Below, one piece after another: positions 37,585 through 47,915 of a stretch of DNA of 64,000 nucleotides (the stretch's first letter is position 1; each line of letters starts with the position of its first letter). Origin of the DNA: Gnetum montanum (taxonomy: Eukaryota > Streptophyta > Gnetopsida > Gnetales > Gnetaceae); assembly GCA_015680685.1 (NCBI GenBank), contig MNCI01007686.1:386156-450155 (forward strand), written 5' to 3'. The notes under the pieces were generated by a model. The model had not been told where the DNA came from and did no database searches. It worked only from the letters and a program-made list of their open reading frames with translations. A program made the translations under genes and the position numbers.

Positions 37585-38240
37585 TACAAAAACACATGGC
37601 CCGAAAAGGCCTTAAACTAGCTTACGGCCTGGAATAGCCTAAAACTACCACTCTTTGCATTGCTTTTCTTTCATTCATACATATTTACTCTATTTAAGAC
37701 AGGTGTTGCTTGATGTTGTTTTCTTTCTAGTTGATTTTTGTAGGATCTTGCAGACACACAACATGACCACGCATGCAACATCACACCTTACACAAGCATG
37801 ATAAAGCACCAGTCCGCTATGACTATAAACTTGCACGGACAGTTTTCTATGACTATAAACTAGCACAACTCATCCTTGAGTCATGATGTTAAACTGGCAC
37901 AATAAGCGGTCCTGACATCACGACCTAAAACTGATACCACAAAATGGTCCTGGGGCTATGACTTAAAACTGGCACCACAGAATGTCCTAGAGTCATGACA
38001 ATAAACCGACATCACAGAGCTCTATCCGGTATGACACTAAACTGCCACATTTGTCCGCCATGATGTGAAACTAGCATTCAGAGTCCACTAAGACTATAAA
38101 CTGGTTTGCCTCTTCAAAGTCTACTATGACTATAAACTAGCAATGCACCATCTGCTATGACACTAAACTGGCACCGTCCAAAGGGTTATGATGTGAAACT
38201 AACCCGCAACAATTCGCTAAGACTATAAACTGGTGACATC
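37585..38240 (+). repeat. degenerate minisatellite with TATGAC-n-TAAACTGGCAC core
   Basis: Thirteen units between 37818 and 38237 carry a core close to CTATGACTATAAACTGGCAC, spaced about 29-39 bp. Two weaker units lie at 37590-37650. Some units are of a second subtype (CATGATGTTAAACTGGCAC). The same core occurs four times in the gag frame at 34613-34716. The array lies in the non-coding part between protease and 3' LTR. Confidence 0.85.
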
Positions 38241-38809
38241 ATCAACAACTGGGCAATACTTGAAAAGATATGTTGCTGCAATTGGCTGTACATGTTCCAC
38301 AAAGACTTGCTGCATAATTTGTCTCATGGACCTTAATGAAACTAATGATGTTCATGTTTCTGTCTGCCTTGAAAATTACACACGGTGGCTCCATCCCCTT
38401 GGTTGTTTTCAGGTTTAAAGTGTTTAGTTAATTGAATCATTTGTATTTTTTCTTGTCTTCTTGGAGTTGTGTTTGCAGGATGACATGCCTAAGGCATTCG
38501 TGCATAGATGCACTTCATCATGATGACAAGGTATCACATTCTTCCTTATGCATGCAACTAGGTTAATCAATCCGTTCATAAGTACATTCTCGACTCCTGA
38601 TGCATTCCCTATTTTCCCATCATTTTCCCCTTATCCTATTCGGTTACACCCCCTTGATACATTCTACTCATCCCAAAACTCTTGATACACTGTTGCACAC
38701 TGTGATTCTCTAAGTAGTTGCAACGCAAAACACAGTACATGGTACATGATACAAAATGTAAGCGCATAAGCATGAGCACGAGCACAACACCAAAAGCAAG
38801 TTCTTTTAA

Positions 38810-38935
38810 AAAGATCAAAAAGAAAAAGAAAAACAAAAGAAAAAGGAAAAACAAAAGAAAAAGAAAAACAAAAGAAAAAGGAAAAAAAAACAAAAAGAAA
38901 AAAAAAGAACAAAAAGGTCAAAGAGAAAAATACAC
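38810..38935. repeat. purine-rich low-complexity tract
   Basis: About 125 bp of AAAAAGAAAAAC-type sequence. The long Lys/Arg or Phe reading frames across it are artefacts of composition. Confidence 0.85.
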
Positions 38936-39456
38936 AGAAAAGGTCTTTATGACCTTGTTGACATCATAAACCAAAGACTATTGGCTATTCTCATACAAGC
39001 CCCAAGTGAGAAGGTAAGTGTCTTGGAAAATAGTTACACTAGTGAGTCAAAATGATCATGTTGCACAACATCACATGGCTTTGGTTGGTTACAACAGGCC
39101 CTCGTAAGCACTCTACAAGAGTCCTATTTCTCCAAAGAACGCACTTCCCTATGTCCTAGTTCCAAGTCTGCTAAACACTGACTACTGACAAGGACCAGAA
39201 ATATGGCTTGTTCACGTGAGAGCATTCCTCTCCCATAATTCCAACAACAATTATAACCCTTGGTTAACTCTTGATTCCCCTGATTACAATCAATCCCTTT
39301 GCATCTTGAACTACATTTCCCCAATCCCATGTACTTTTGAACACGGTGCGATGACATCCAGCCAGAGGCCGATGGACAATGCTTGGTACTTAGTTGGTCA
39401 TGGTGTTTTGTACTTCTTTGTCGACGCCTCTTGGGTGGATTCCTCCAGACGTCAAC

Positions 39457-39466
39457 AAAGGGGGGC
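39457..39466 (+). promoter_or_regulatory. polypurine tract of the 9-kb element
   Basis: AAAGGGGGGC ends three bases before the 3' LTR, the expected position of the plus-strand primer. Confidence 0.7.
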
Positions 39467-39469
39467 TAA

Positions 39470-41082
39470 TGAAACACCACTAATTTCAGCCTAACACTTT
39501 GAAACGAGAACAACTCGGAGCCCTTTTAGCATTTGGGAAAAAAAATTTAACTAAGGCATGGAGCTCACGCCCGGCTTGAGAAGTCAGCTTGCTCAAGCTA
39601 GCTTGCCCTCAATGTGAGCAACTCCAACAACTTCATAATCAAGTCAAAAATGGTCCAAAAAACCATCCTCAGGGTTCACTATTCCTCAGGGTCAAACTGT
39701 ACAGTTTTTGTTACTCACGCTACGGTCACACTAGCAGCGTGAGCAACTATGAGAGCCTCAAAACTAAGTCGAAATGATCTAAATTCCAAGGTGCAAGTCA
39801 TCCACAGGGTTCATTGTCGACAACCTCAAGTTCCAGCCTCCAGAATTCTAGATTTCAGGTCCAAAATTGCAAGTTTTTGTGGCTCACGCTGTGGTCATGC
39901 TGCACTCACACTGGTAATGTGAGTCTAGCATGAGCTATCCAAAATGGTTCAAAACAAGGCACTTCAAGCTCAATTTTTGATTTGTAGATCACTCTCAAAG
40001 TCAACCACAGTCAGACAATTGTTGTACCCAAGAAATAGGCTTCAAAATCAAAATTTGATGCAAAATATGTTACTTTTCGCTCACTCACGCTGAGGTCACA
40101 CTAGCAGCATGAGTACAGTGTGAGCATGCTGAGGACATGCCAAGACAAAATCAACTCATGCTGGAAGCTCTGATGAAACAAAGATGCCTCGAACAGCCAC
40201 AAAACCACTCAAATTGACACCCTACAGCAGTCAATTCAGAGATTGAGAAGTTTTAAGTGAGCTGGAGTCAATTTTTCATTGTAAATTTTCATCTTGTGAG
40301 CTTGTCAAGCTCTTACGCTCCAAATTGTACCTGCCTCCTTGAGTGTAAGCTAGCTTGAGTAAGCTAACACACGCTGTAAGATACAATGCATCTGATCAGG
40401 AATGTAGCTCGCCCGCACACATCCAACTCACACACAATTGTCCATCGAACACATGTCACTAGATCCGTTTTTCTCTCATCTCTCAACCGTTGATTCCATC
40501 CATGAATTCCACACCTGAGCCCAGCCTAAACCTATAAATACCCTGTCAATTCACATAAACAAGGTTGGCAATTTTGAAGGTTGACGGCTTAGGAAACTCA
40601 GACTAGCAATCCTTGGGCGCTTGAGAACACTTAACTCTTAACATCCAAGCACTCCTGAAACACATCATCCTAGGGCTTGGCACTTGACTTGCCTTCCACA
40701 CGTGCAGCTATGCTTTGACCGGTGCACATATTTTCTCAGGAATACAATATAGTTCATTTTTCCAGCCATTATTTTGTTTGCTCTATTTTAAATTCAGTTT
40801 ACATGTTGTTTACAATACAGTTCTATTTATGTTTTCTATTTTCATTTCATACATCATTATTTATATTTCGTACTTCATCCGTTACGGTAACCCCAGCACA
40901 AGCCATAGTTTACGCTTGGGGAAGTCCTTGGTTGATTTGCGTGCAGACCATCCAAGGCACTCTGCCTTCATTTCCTTTTCCAGCTTGCCCATAGGCGAAG
41001 GCAGGGTCAGCTGTGCCTATCCAATGATCTTTCGGTGTTTGTTTTCCCTTCCAGCCTTACGCCGACGATTTAGGTCAGGACA
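39470..41082 (+). mobile_element. 3' LTR of the gag-only element
   Basis: 1613 bp from TGAAACACCAC to GGTCAGGACA. It matches 32068-33779 throughout with many substitutions and some short deletions (for example near 39650 and 40130), and is about 100 bp shorter. It is followed by the ATAGG duplication. Confidence 0.9.
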
Positions 41083-42342
41083 ATAGGGATGAACACACCT
41101 ATGCCACATACTAGCCATAGGGATGAACACACCTACACTCTTCCACTCTTAGGGTGAGGTTTGAGATAGGAGCCTCACTGATGCATCATAGTGGGGGTCA
41201 ATCCATACTACCTCTAGGGGTGCCTCATCACCAACTAGTCTACACCCTCATGCTAGCACCATTTGCCAACAACTATCACAAGTGTCATCGCAAAAACATG
41301 TACACATTCCGACTAGCTTAAGTCAACACATGTCATAAGCATAACACCTCCAAACAAACATAACATAACCACCTATGTCTACACCTAGCCTTCACATTTA
41401 TTTCATGAAAATAATATCAAATTCAACAAAACAAACTTTTACACCATAACCAGATTTCTAGCACTACATGTTCCAAACAAGTTCCACACCCACGTAGATA
41501 CAACTATAACAATCCCAAATCTAGGTTCAAAGTGAGTAAAAGTCGTCCACAATACCAAAATTCCAAGAAAAAGGATGAAAAATGGAAGAAAACGAGGGCA
41601 AAACAAAGAGGAAGGAACAGGAAATTTGTTTCTATTCATGCAAAAATAGAAATCCAAAATCCAAATGCTCATGTGTGTTGCACACAACAAAAGAAAGATG
41701 ACAGTGTTGTTTTTGTTTTTTTGTTAATACTTATAAACATAATGCATGTTCTTATAATGCAAAGGCCTTTTCTCTTTTACGCACCTCACATGCATAATTC
41801 AATGTCACTTTACTTTTTAAAAACTTTATTTTATTTTACTTTTTAACCATGTGATTTTCATAAGCTAATATATATTTTTCCTTTGTGACTAATATCGTGA
41901 ACTTCAATCATGTATAACAAACATACTAGGACTCCATATCAAGATTAGTTTGAAGCTACGAGATCCTTATCATACTCTCTACATATTCACATGTCAAACT
42001 CACACCCGAACATCACACAGCATAGCGCTATAGTGCAAATGCATAAATACCAAAATCACACATAAAGAATAAAGACATACGAAATAGGTGCTCTTGTACC
42101 CCAATTGAATATCCCTACCAGCAACATCACCTGTTTAACACATTGCACAAGGCTAGTGTACATGATCACGTTAATTAAGCATGTAAAGACATCATAATCG
42201 TAACATAAAGACAAAGTCTCATAACATATAAAATACATTTATATTAAATTAACTTATCCCCAACAACCCATTGGGACTCCACACATAATGTATAAATCAT
42301 AAGTGTATGACCATACCTAATGTATCTAGATGGGATGTAACA

Positions 42343-42620
42343 CCCCAACTATCTAAGATATCATTTTTGTAGCTTATCTTAAATAGAAGCAACTCCAAAT
42401 CTTCTTCTCATGTCTATATTATGCAGTTTATATCTTCTAGTAAAATTCAATAGCCATGCATTTGCATTTCTGCATCTCTAATTGTTGTTCATGCCTCTTT
42501 TGTACTACACAACATTCAAAACCATATAAAATAGCAATCATTTTTGAAAGAAATAATGATAGCATTGCAACCAAAAAACCTCTAAGGGGCCAAAAGAAAC
42601 ATATCCATAGAACCACAAGT
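42343..42620 (-). pseudogene. right piece of the split LINE
   Basis: Resumes the LINE frame interrupted at 24295. The CTCATG...CATGCCTCTTTTGTA region is paralogous to 45930-46110 and lies upstream of the HVQRR tail in sense. The CCCCA repeat marks the insertion site. Confidence 0.6.
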
Positions 42621-43187
42621 CTCTAGGAAAGCCCATAGATTAGTCATGTAAGATAATAAAACTAACACTAGATAAAACAACAAAGAGCTACATAACCTAA
42701 TAACAAAACAAAGGGAGCAAGATCAACTAAGTTCATGTAAGGGAAGGAAGAAGGTAACATAGGACTTGTTGATGAATCCTAATGTTCAAAATCGTTGGTT
42801 AGGTTGCCTACTCAAATAGATGACTTCATCTATGATCACTACAAATGAAGATTGATATTCACTTGACCAACATGCATTTTCAGATTGACATGCTTGGATT
42901 TTGGTAAGGAAATTAGACTACCTTCTACCATGTAGACCAATTTACCATTAGGATGGATCTCTTGCTCTAAACTTGTTGTCCAATAGAGGAAGGTTTGATA
43001 ACAACCTATATCTTAGTAGAAACCCCAAGCTGATTTGAAAACCAAAATCCTGTGAGCAAGGCGCATTACATGAGATAACCTAACCTTTAGTAAATGTGAT
43101 TATTGATTTTCTAGCTTTTTTATAAATGGTAGCATAATCAATTAAGAGTCAACAAATATTTAATGTTTCTACTTTAAGTATATAACA
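42621..43187. other. no gene recognised
   Basis: AT-rich sequence without a supported gene or clear repeat. Confidence 0.4.
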
Positions 43188-43330
43188 ATGAGGTGTTAGC
43201 CAAGTGGTAGGACTCTTGATTTGGAAGCTCCAAGTTATTGGTTCTACTGTCATGAGTAATGTTGAGTTATAAAACTTTAATTTGATTATATATCTTGGGT
43301 TGAAGAAAGAGATTTGAAAGGACCATATTT
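43188..43330 (+). mobile_element. tRNA-derived SINE, family 2
   Basis: ATGAGGTGTTAGCCAAGTGG is an A-box-like head and TTATTGGTTCTACTGTC is B-box-like. The body that follows (GTTGAGTTATAAAACTTTAA...) matches 46310-46465 on the opposite strand and the fragment near 23738-23790. Confidence 0.65.
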
Positions 43331-43353
43331 AGTATATTTAGGTCAATGATAGG

Positions 43354-43460
43354 TGGTTGAAGTGGTTAGCTCAATGTAAAGGTTGTTAGTTCAAGTTACA
43401 CTTGAGGCATCATTATATTCCTATATAATTCTTTTAAATTATCATGTTGGCTATGTCTTG
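43354..43460 (+). mobile_element. tRNA-derived SINE, family 3
   Basis: GGTTGAAGTGGTTAGCTCA is followed by a B-box-like TAGTTCAAGTTACACTTGAG, then the family 3 body ending CATGTTGGCTATGTCTTGGG. It matches 16015-16150. Confidence 0.6.
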
Positions 43461-43699
43461 GGGTGTACTTATATTCATTCCTTAAGGTTTCCCAAATATT
43501 TAGTATACTTTATACCTATTTGACAACATATTAAAGTTGGAGTCTCATGTCTTTGTCATTATCATTTATCAATTTTGCTTTTTAGATAAGCAAAGTAATT
43601 CTAAATTAAAACAACATACACCAATCTATTTCCAGTTTAAAGTAATTCCTTCCATGCAGAAACAACAGTTGGGTGAACCTGAAAATACCTTGGACAGGA

Positions 43700-43960
43700 T
43701 TGACTTGAAAGTTGCAAACAAACTAGTTGAGATGATGATGGTGCTTGTTTTTCAAGTTGGAAGATATGGGTTCGAGCCTGGGTATAGTCATTTAATCAGG
43801 TTGCCTAGGTGTAGCCATTCAATGAGGTTCAAGCCTCCAGGTAACCATTGCACAAAGTTAAGCTTTTGCACAAAGTTAAGCTTTTGCTCATTCATCGAGG
43901 CTCTCCCAGATCTCACTCAGTGGAATCAGTATTAAGACTCTACATGATGATCCTTTTAAT
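43700..43960 (+). mobile_element. SINE family 1 copy with tRNA-like head
   Basis: It shows GATGATGATGGTGCTTG, a good B box (ATGGGTTCGAGCCTGGG), duplicated internal pieces (two GTAGCC/TAGTCATT..AATGAGGTT segments and two AAAGTTAAGCTTTTG segments), and the tail CTACATGATGATCC. Confidence 0.65.
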
Positions 43961-43980
43961 AGTGCTTCAAATGAGCAGGA

Positions 43981-44108
43981 AGAAAAGATGGACAGGCTTC
44001 GGGAAGCATTTCATGACCTCGAGGTAGTACTACAGCGTTGCCAGTGCAGAAGCAGGAGACACATTTCAAAAGAAGAAGAAGGTGATCAATTCCCTCAGCT
44101 AGGGTGGG
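43981..44108 (+). pseudogene. orphan exon-like segment
   Basis: Between a GAGCAG acceptor-like site and a GG|GTAAGG donor-like site is an open frame of about 42 codons with coding-like composition (EEKMDRLREAFHDLEVVLQ, then an Arg/Cys-rich stretch). It directly follows a SINE tail. No partner exons are seen and no family is recognised. It could be a fragment of a captured or decayed gene. Confidence 0.25.
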
Positions 44109-44184
44109 TAAGGCCCGTAATATCCTGTGTTTTTTTCTGAAAATGAGGGTTTACAAACCATCAAAAAGATCGTGGCCACATTCC

Positions 44185-44323
44185 ATAAACAGGACAGTGC
44201 CCAGAAGTGCTGTCCCCTTTTGCTCATGAAATATAGAGACTCTACATATGTATATTAATATACATAAGATAAACAGGACAGTGCCCAGAAGTGCTGTCCC
44301 CTTTTAAATATGTAGAGTCTTTC
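44185..44323. repeat. 37-bp direct repeat within inverted-repeat arms
   Basis: ATAAACAGGACAGTGCCCAG and the next 17 bases occur at 44185-44221 and again at 44271-44307. AGACTCTACATATG (44237-44250) is matched by its reverse complement at about 44310-44323, and a palindrome (ATGTATATTAATATACAT) lies between. Confidence 0.75.
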
Positions 44324-44329
44324 TTTGTA

Positions 44330-45740
44330 TTTCATTAAAATATGATATTCGTAAAAGAAATCTTATGTATATTTTTCAGTTTTAATCAGAGTCAGAATCG
44401 TCCTACATGCATGTAAAAAGAATTATGAGTTCAATTACTATTATTATTAAAGTACGTCCATCGACAGGAAATCGTAAATTTGTTAGATAAAAATTTCTAC
44501 GCATACCATAATCAGAGCATATACTGTCCTGTATCATCATCTTGTATGCCCAATCACTAAAATCTTGATTTTGAGCCATTGCCATGTATCTGCAACTGCG
44601 TCTAGTATTTTCTTTCCCTTCCCGTTTCTTTTATGCTTACATTAATTGTGTCGCTCACTGTCCAAGGATTTATGTGTTAATATTGCAATTTTGTTTTAAT
44701 AAATCGAAGTTTCTGTGAATGGGGTTTTTAGTAGAGCTTTAACCCATGCTCCGCCAGCTCTGGGGATTCAGGAATCCTGGAAAATTTCTGCGTACCGTGC
44801 ATATCAGAAGTAGGAGTGCGGAAAGCGCATAGGTATCCCTGAAGATGCTTTTAATTTATTTTAAATTTAAATTAATATTTAATAAATGTAAAATGTAAAA
44901 AAACAAAAAATATATAATTTAAATATTTTATTAATTTTTAATTCATTTTCCCTATGAATGGGTTCCAGTCTTTATATATAAATGTATGCCCAAAAGTATT
45001 TTGAATTGCAAATCTTTGATTCCTTCCAAAAATCGAATTCACTTAATGTATAGGCTTTAACCCAACACTGCCTCTATTTTAATAAAAGTAAACATTTATT
45101 TTTATTTTATTTTATTTTTCTCCAAAGAATGGAAAGGGTATGAATTTTAAATGTTAATGAATTTGAATTTGAAACTTTATTATGCCTCACCACCTATGGA
45201 CTAATGGAGGCATAAAAAATAAATCATATAAGTTTTTTCTACAACATTAATAGATTGATCCACCTCTAAGTTACCTCTCTTTTTTTTTTCTTAAATTTTC
45301 TTTTACTATAAATATCTTCGATTTTTGGCCACGCCAATCTTATAAGAAGCTCAAAACCCCATACCCAATTCAAACCTAATATGCCTTGAAAACTCAAGGA
45401 ATTAAAGAGCTCAATGACTAAAAGTTGGAACAAGAAAAGAACAACTTCTTTATTTATGCCAAAAACGCAAAGTACAAATGCTTAGAACCATGCAATACCC
45501 AAGAACTCAAATAAAACCCAAGATAGTCACTCACTCTCATTGGCCAAGATGCCAATGCTCACAAAGAGCTTCACAATGACCTCATGATACCTTGCTATAG
45601 CTTACATGAGCCATATGAGCTAAACAACTTAGCAAGGACTTGTGCTCAAGGTTATTCTTCAAATTACACTTAAGGCAAGGTCATATTCCTTTGTAACAAA
45701 TTGTTTTAGAAAACGGTTGTCAAGAATTATCATCAACATC
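44330..45740. other. no gene recognised
   Basis: AT-rich sequence. A minus-strand frame at 44403-44585 starts MAMAQNQDFSDW and has a GTATGC donor-like site after 27 codons, but no continuing exon is visible. Nothing else is supported. Confidence 0.35.
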
Positions 45741-45749
45741 ACAAAATGA

Positions 45750-47180
45750 GGTTGGTTCTGTGAGTTCTTTTTCACCATTCACCTCTATGAAGAACTAAGT
45801 CTTTGTTTATTTGCAATTTCTTTAAATCATCTTCAACTGTTTTTTCCTATGTCTTTGTTGGTCTTCCTTTTGATGGCTTTCCTAGAGCAGTGATGCCACA
45901 ACCTTTTGTATGCTCATTATTTGATCTTCTGGTAACCTATCTTAAATAGAAGTTACTATAAGTCTTTCTCTAATGTTTGTGTTATGTAATTTATCTCTTA
46001 TGGTGCTATTCAACATTCATCTGAGCATTCACATTTTTACCACACCAATTTATTGTTCATGCCTCTTTTGTAATGCCCAACATTTAGCGCCATATAAGAT
46101 AGTAGCCTTAATTGATATCCTATATAATTTCCCATTTAGTTTTATTAGTATTCTTTTATCACATAGGAAACTATTAGGTTGTCTCTATCTTAACCATCCT
46201 ACCTCAATTCTATTTATTATATCTTTATTAATATGACCATCTAATTAAAGGATTGATCCTAGGTAGTGAAACTATTTGCAAAGAGGGACTTTTTAGCATT
46301 AAATTGTTAGGTATTGGAATCTCAAAATAATTGTAATATACGTACACCCTAAGATATATAGTTCAATTAGAACTTTATAACTTAGCATTGCCTACTAGAA
46401 TCAAACCCATGACTTGAAGCTTTTAAATCAAAAGTCTTATCACTAGGCTAACACCTCATTGTTTATGTTGTTATTAAAATTGCATTCCACTTATTCTATC
46501 TTACTTCTACTAATGTTTAAGCCTTGTGATTCTAGAGCATGTATCCACTTTCCATTTTAGAAGCAATATTTTCTAGAACTATATCCACTAACATAATATC
46601 ATTTGCAAATAGTATACACCAAAGAATTTCATCTCGTATTTCCTTTATTAATTCATCCATAATAATGGCAAATAAGCATGAGCTAAGCACAAACCCTTGA
46701 TGCAAGCCTATTGTGATTGGAAAATCAAATGTTGTTTCACAAACTATTTAATTTTAGTGCTAGCTCTTTCAAACATGTCTTGAATTATTTTAATATATTT
46801 ATCATTGATATTTCTCCCAAGTAAAGCTCACCAAATAATATCTTTAAGTACTCTATCATGTGTTTTTTCCAAGTTAATAAAGATTACATATAGATTTTTT
46901 CTATATTTTTTGAATTACTCCATTAATTGTCATATAAAAAAATAGCTTCTATAGTAGCTCTTCCTAACATAAATCTAAATTGATTTTCTAATATTGTTGA
47001 TTCAAGTCTTAGATGTTACTCTATGACTCTTCCCCAAAGCTTTATAATATATCTCATTAGCTTGATCCCTTTATAGTTTGTACAATTTTATACATCTCAA
47101 TTAATTTTTGTAGATAGGAATAATAATGTTTTTTTTTTTCAATTGTTGGGCATTTCTACATCCTTCAAAATTTTGTTAAA
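45750..47180 (-). pseudogene. LINE reverse transcriptase region, decayed copy
   Basis: Read on the minus strand: a FINLEKTHDRVLKD block (about 46880), the IGLHQG-type block near 46700, the catalytic loop as FANDIML (about 46580-46600; consensus FADDIVL, so the first Asp is changed), and the C-terminal tail resembling 24076-24295 (45780-45930). Frameshifts and stops are numerous. A SINE is inserted at 46310-46465. Confidence 0.75.
46310..46465 (-). mobile_element. SINE family 2 copy inside the LINE
   Basis: On the minus strand: GAGGTGTTAGCCTAGTGATAA, then the B box ATGGGTTTGATTCTAG, then the family 2 body. It separates the reverse transcriptase core of the LINE from its C-terminal tail. Confidence 0.7.
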
Positions 47181-47229
47181 TAAGTGTGTCAGCTAAGACA
47201 CTCATGTATCTCCCAGTGCTTTCCAATTG

Positions 47230-47860
47230 ACTAAGCACTAGCATCAAGATCGAGCTGATCAATTTTCAAGTTTTAACCAAAAGAGCCAAAATTTTATGAA
47301 GGTGATAGAGATGATGTTGTTATCGATGCTTTCTTCTTTGAGATGGAGGAGTTTCTCAAAATATATGAATGCACCATTGAGAAACAAGCTTACATCGTTC
47401 AATTTTTACATGGAATTGCAAAAACCTAGTGGCTTGGCATTTTACAAGAAGAAAGGCTAGGATAGGTAGGCCCATGAGGATCTAGGACCAATTTAAGGAT
47501 GCTTTAATTGAGAACTTCCATCAAAGCACTTCCATTGACAAAGATTGGGCAAAGTTGAAAGAGATCCAACACATGGGAGAGCTTGAGGAGTATGTTTAGG
47601 AGTATCAAAATATCATCATACAAATCCCAAATATGAATGAACATAACAAATACATATTGTTCCTTAATGACTTCAAACCTTAGGTTCAACATTAACATAA
47701 AATTCGTAAGATCACTAGATATAGGGAGGCCATCGAGGTTGCTGGTAGTTTGTTAGATTCCAAGATGGGAAAGAAGGATAAGGACAAGATGGAACAATTA
47801 CAAGAGAGCAAGAAGGAAAGCAATAAGCCTAGGAAAGGTAATGGATAAAATAATTTTGGT
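47230..47860 (+). pseudogene. gag pseudogene of another LTR element
   Basis: Broken frames contain a retrotransposon gag pattern: FYEGDRDDVV...FFFEMEEFLKIYE, then AYIVQFLHGIA, then FKDALIENFHQ...AKLKEIQHMGELEEYV, and a Lys-rich end. Several in-frame stops are present. The next element begins 50 bp downstream. Confidence 0.6.
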
Positions 47861-47915
47861 GGCTTCAAGAGCACACTTGCAACACTTATCTCAAGTAGTT
47901 AATCCTCTTACCAGG

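Larger units (their letters stand above)
32068..41082 (+). mobile_element. gag-protease-only LTR retrotransposon (TR-GAG/LARD-like)
   Basis: A complete 9015-bp element with TG...CA ends and the target duplication ATAGG (32063-32067 and 41083-41087). LTRs are 32068-33779 and 39470-41082, clearly diverged from each other, so the insertion is not recent. The internal order is primer binding site, gag, zinc-knuckle-like region, protease, non-coding tandem repeats, purine-rich tract, polypurine tract. I see no reverse transcriptase, RNase H or integrase motif in about 2.1 kb after the protease. It probably depended on an autonomous relative for mobility. Confidence 0.85.
24296..42342 (-). mobile_element. 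Ty3/gypsy LTR retrotransposon, nested, 18 kb with insertions
   Basis: The element is bounded by TGTAACA at both ends (TGTTACA when read in sense) and by the 5-bp target duplication CCCCA (24291-24295 and 42343-42347). It inserted in a LINE reverse transcriptase frame. Sense order on the minus strand: 5' LTR (42342 to 31087, itself interrupted), gag with zinc knuckles, protease, reverse transcriptase, integrase fragment, 3' LTR (27391 to 24296, interrupted). Domain order PR-RT-INT is that of Ty3/gypsy. All coding parts carry stops and frameshifts, so it is dead. Full LTR length reconstructs to about 2.8 kb. Confidence 0.85.
31087..42342 (-). mobile_element. 5' LTR of the 18-kb element, split by a 9-kb insertion
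   Basis: The two LTR pieces are 31087-32067 and 41083-42342. The part at 41820-42342 is the sense start of the LTR and has no partner in the truncated 3' LTR. At 41469 this copy has a deletion of about 540 bp relative to 26480-27030. Confidence 0.75.

Noticed and set aside
37818-38237. CRISPR-like array (repeats of about 20 bp with spacers of about 12-18 bp)
   Set aside because: Repeats are degenerate, spacing varies from 29 to 39 bp, and the array is inside an LTR retrotransposon of a plant genome. It is a minisatellite.
38718-38969. Lys-rich protein (plus) or Phe-rich membrane proteins (minus)
   Set aside because: They are products of a purine-rich low-complexity tract with no conserved domain.
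44403-44585. First exon of a minus-strand gene (MAMAQNQDF...)
   Set aside because: There is a donor-like site, but no second exon or homology could be found. It is noted only in the region entry.
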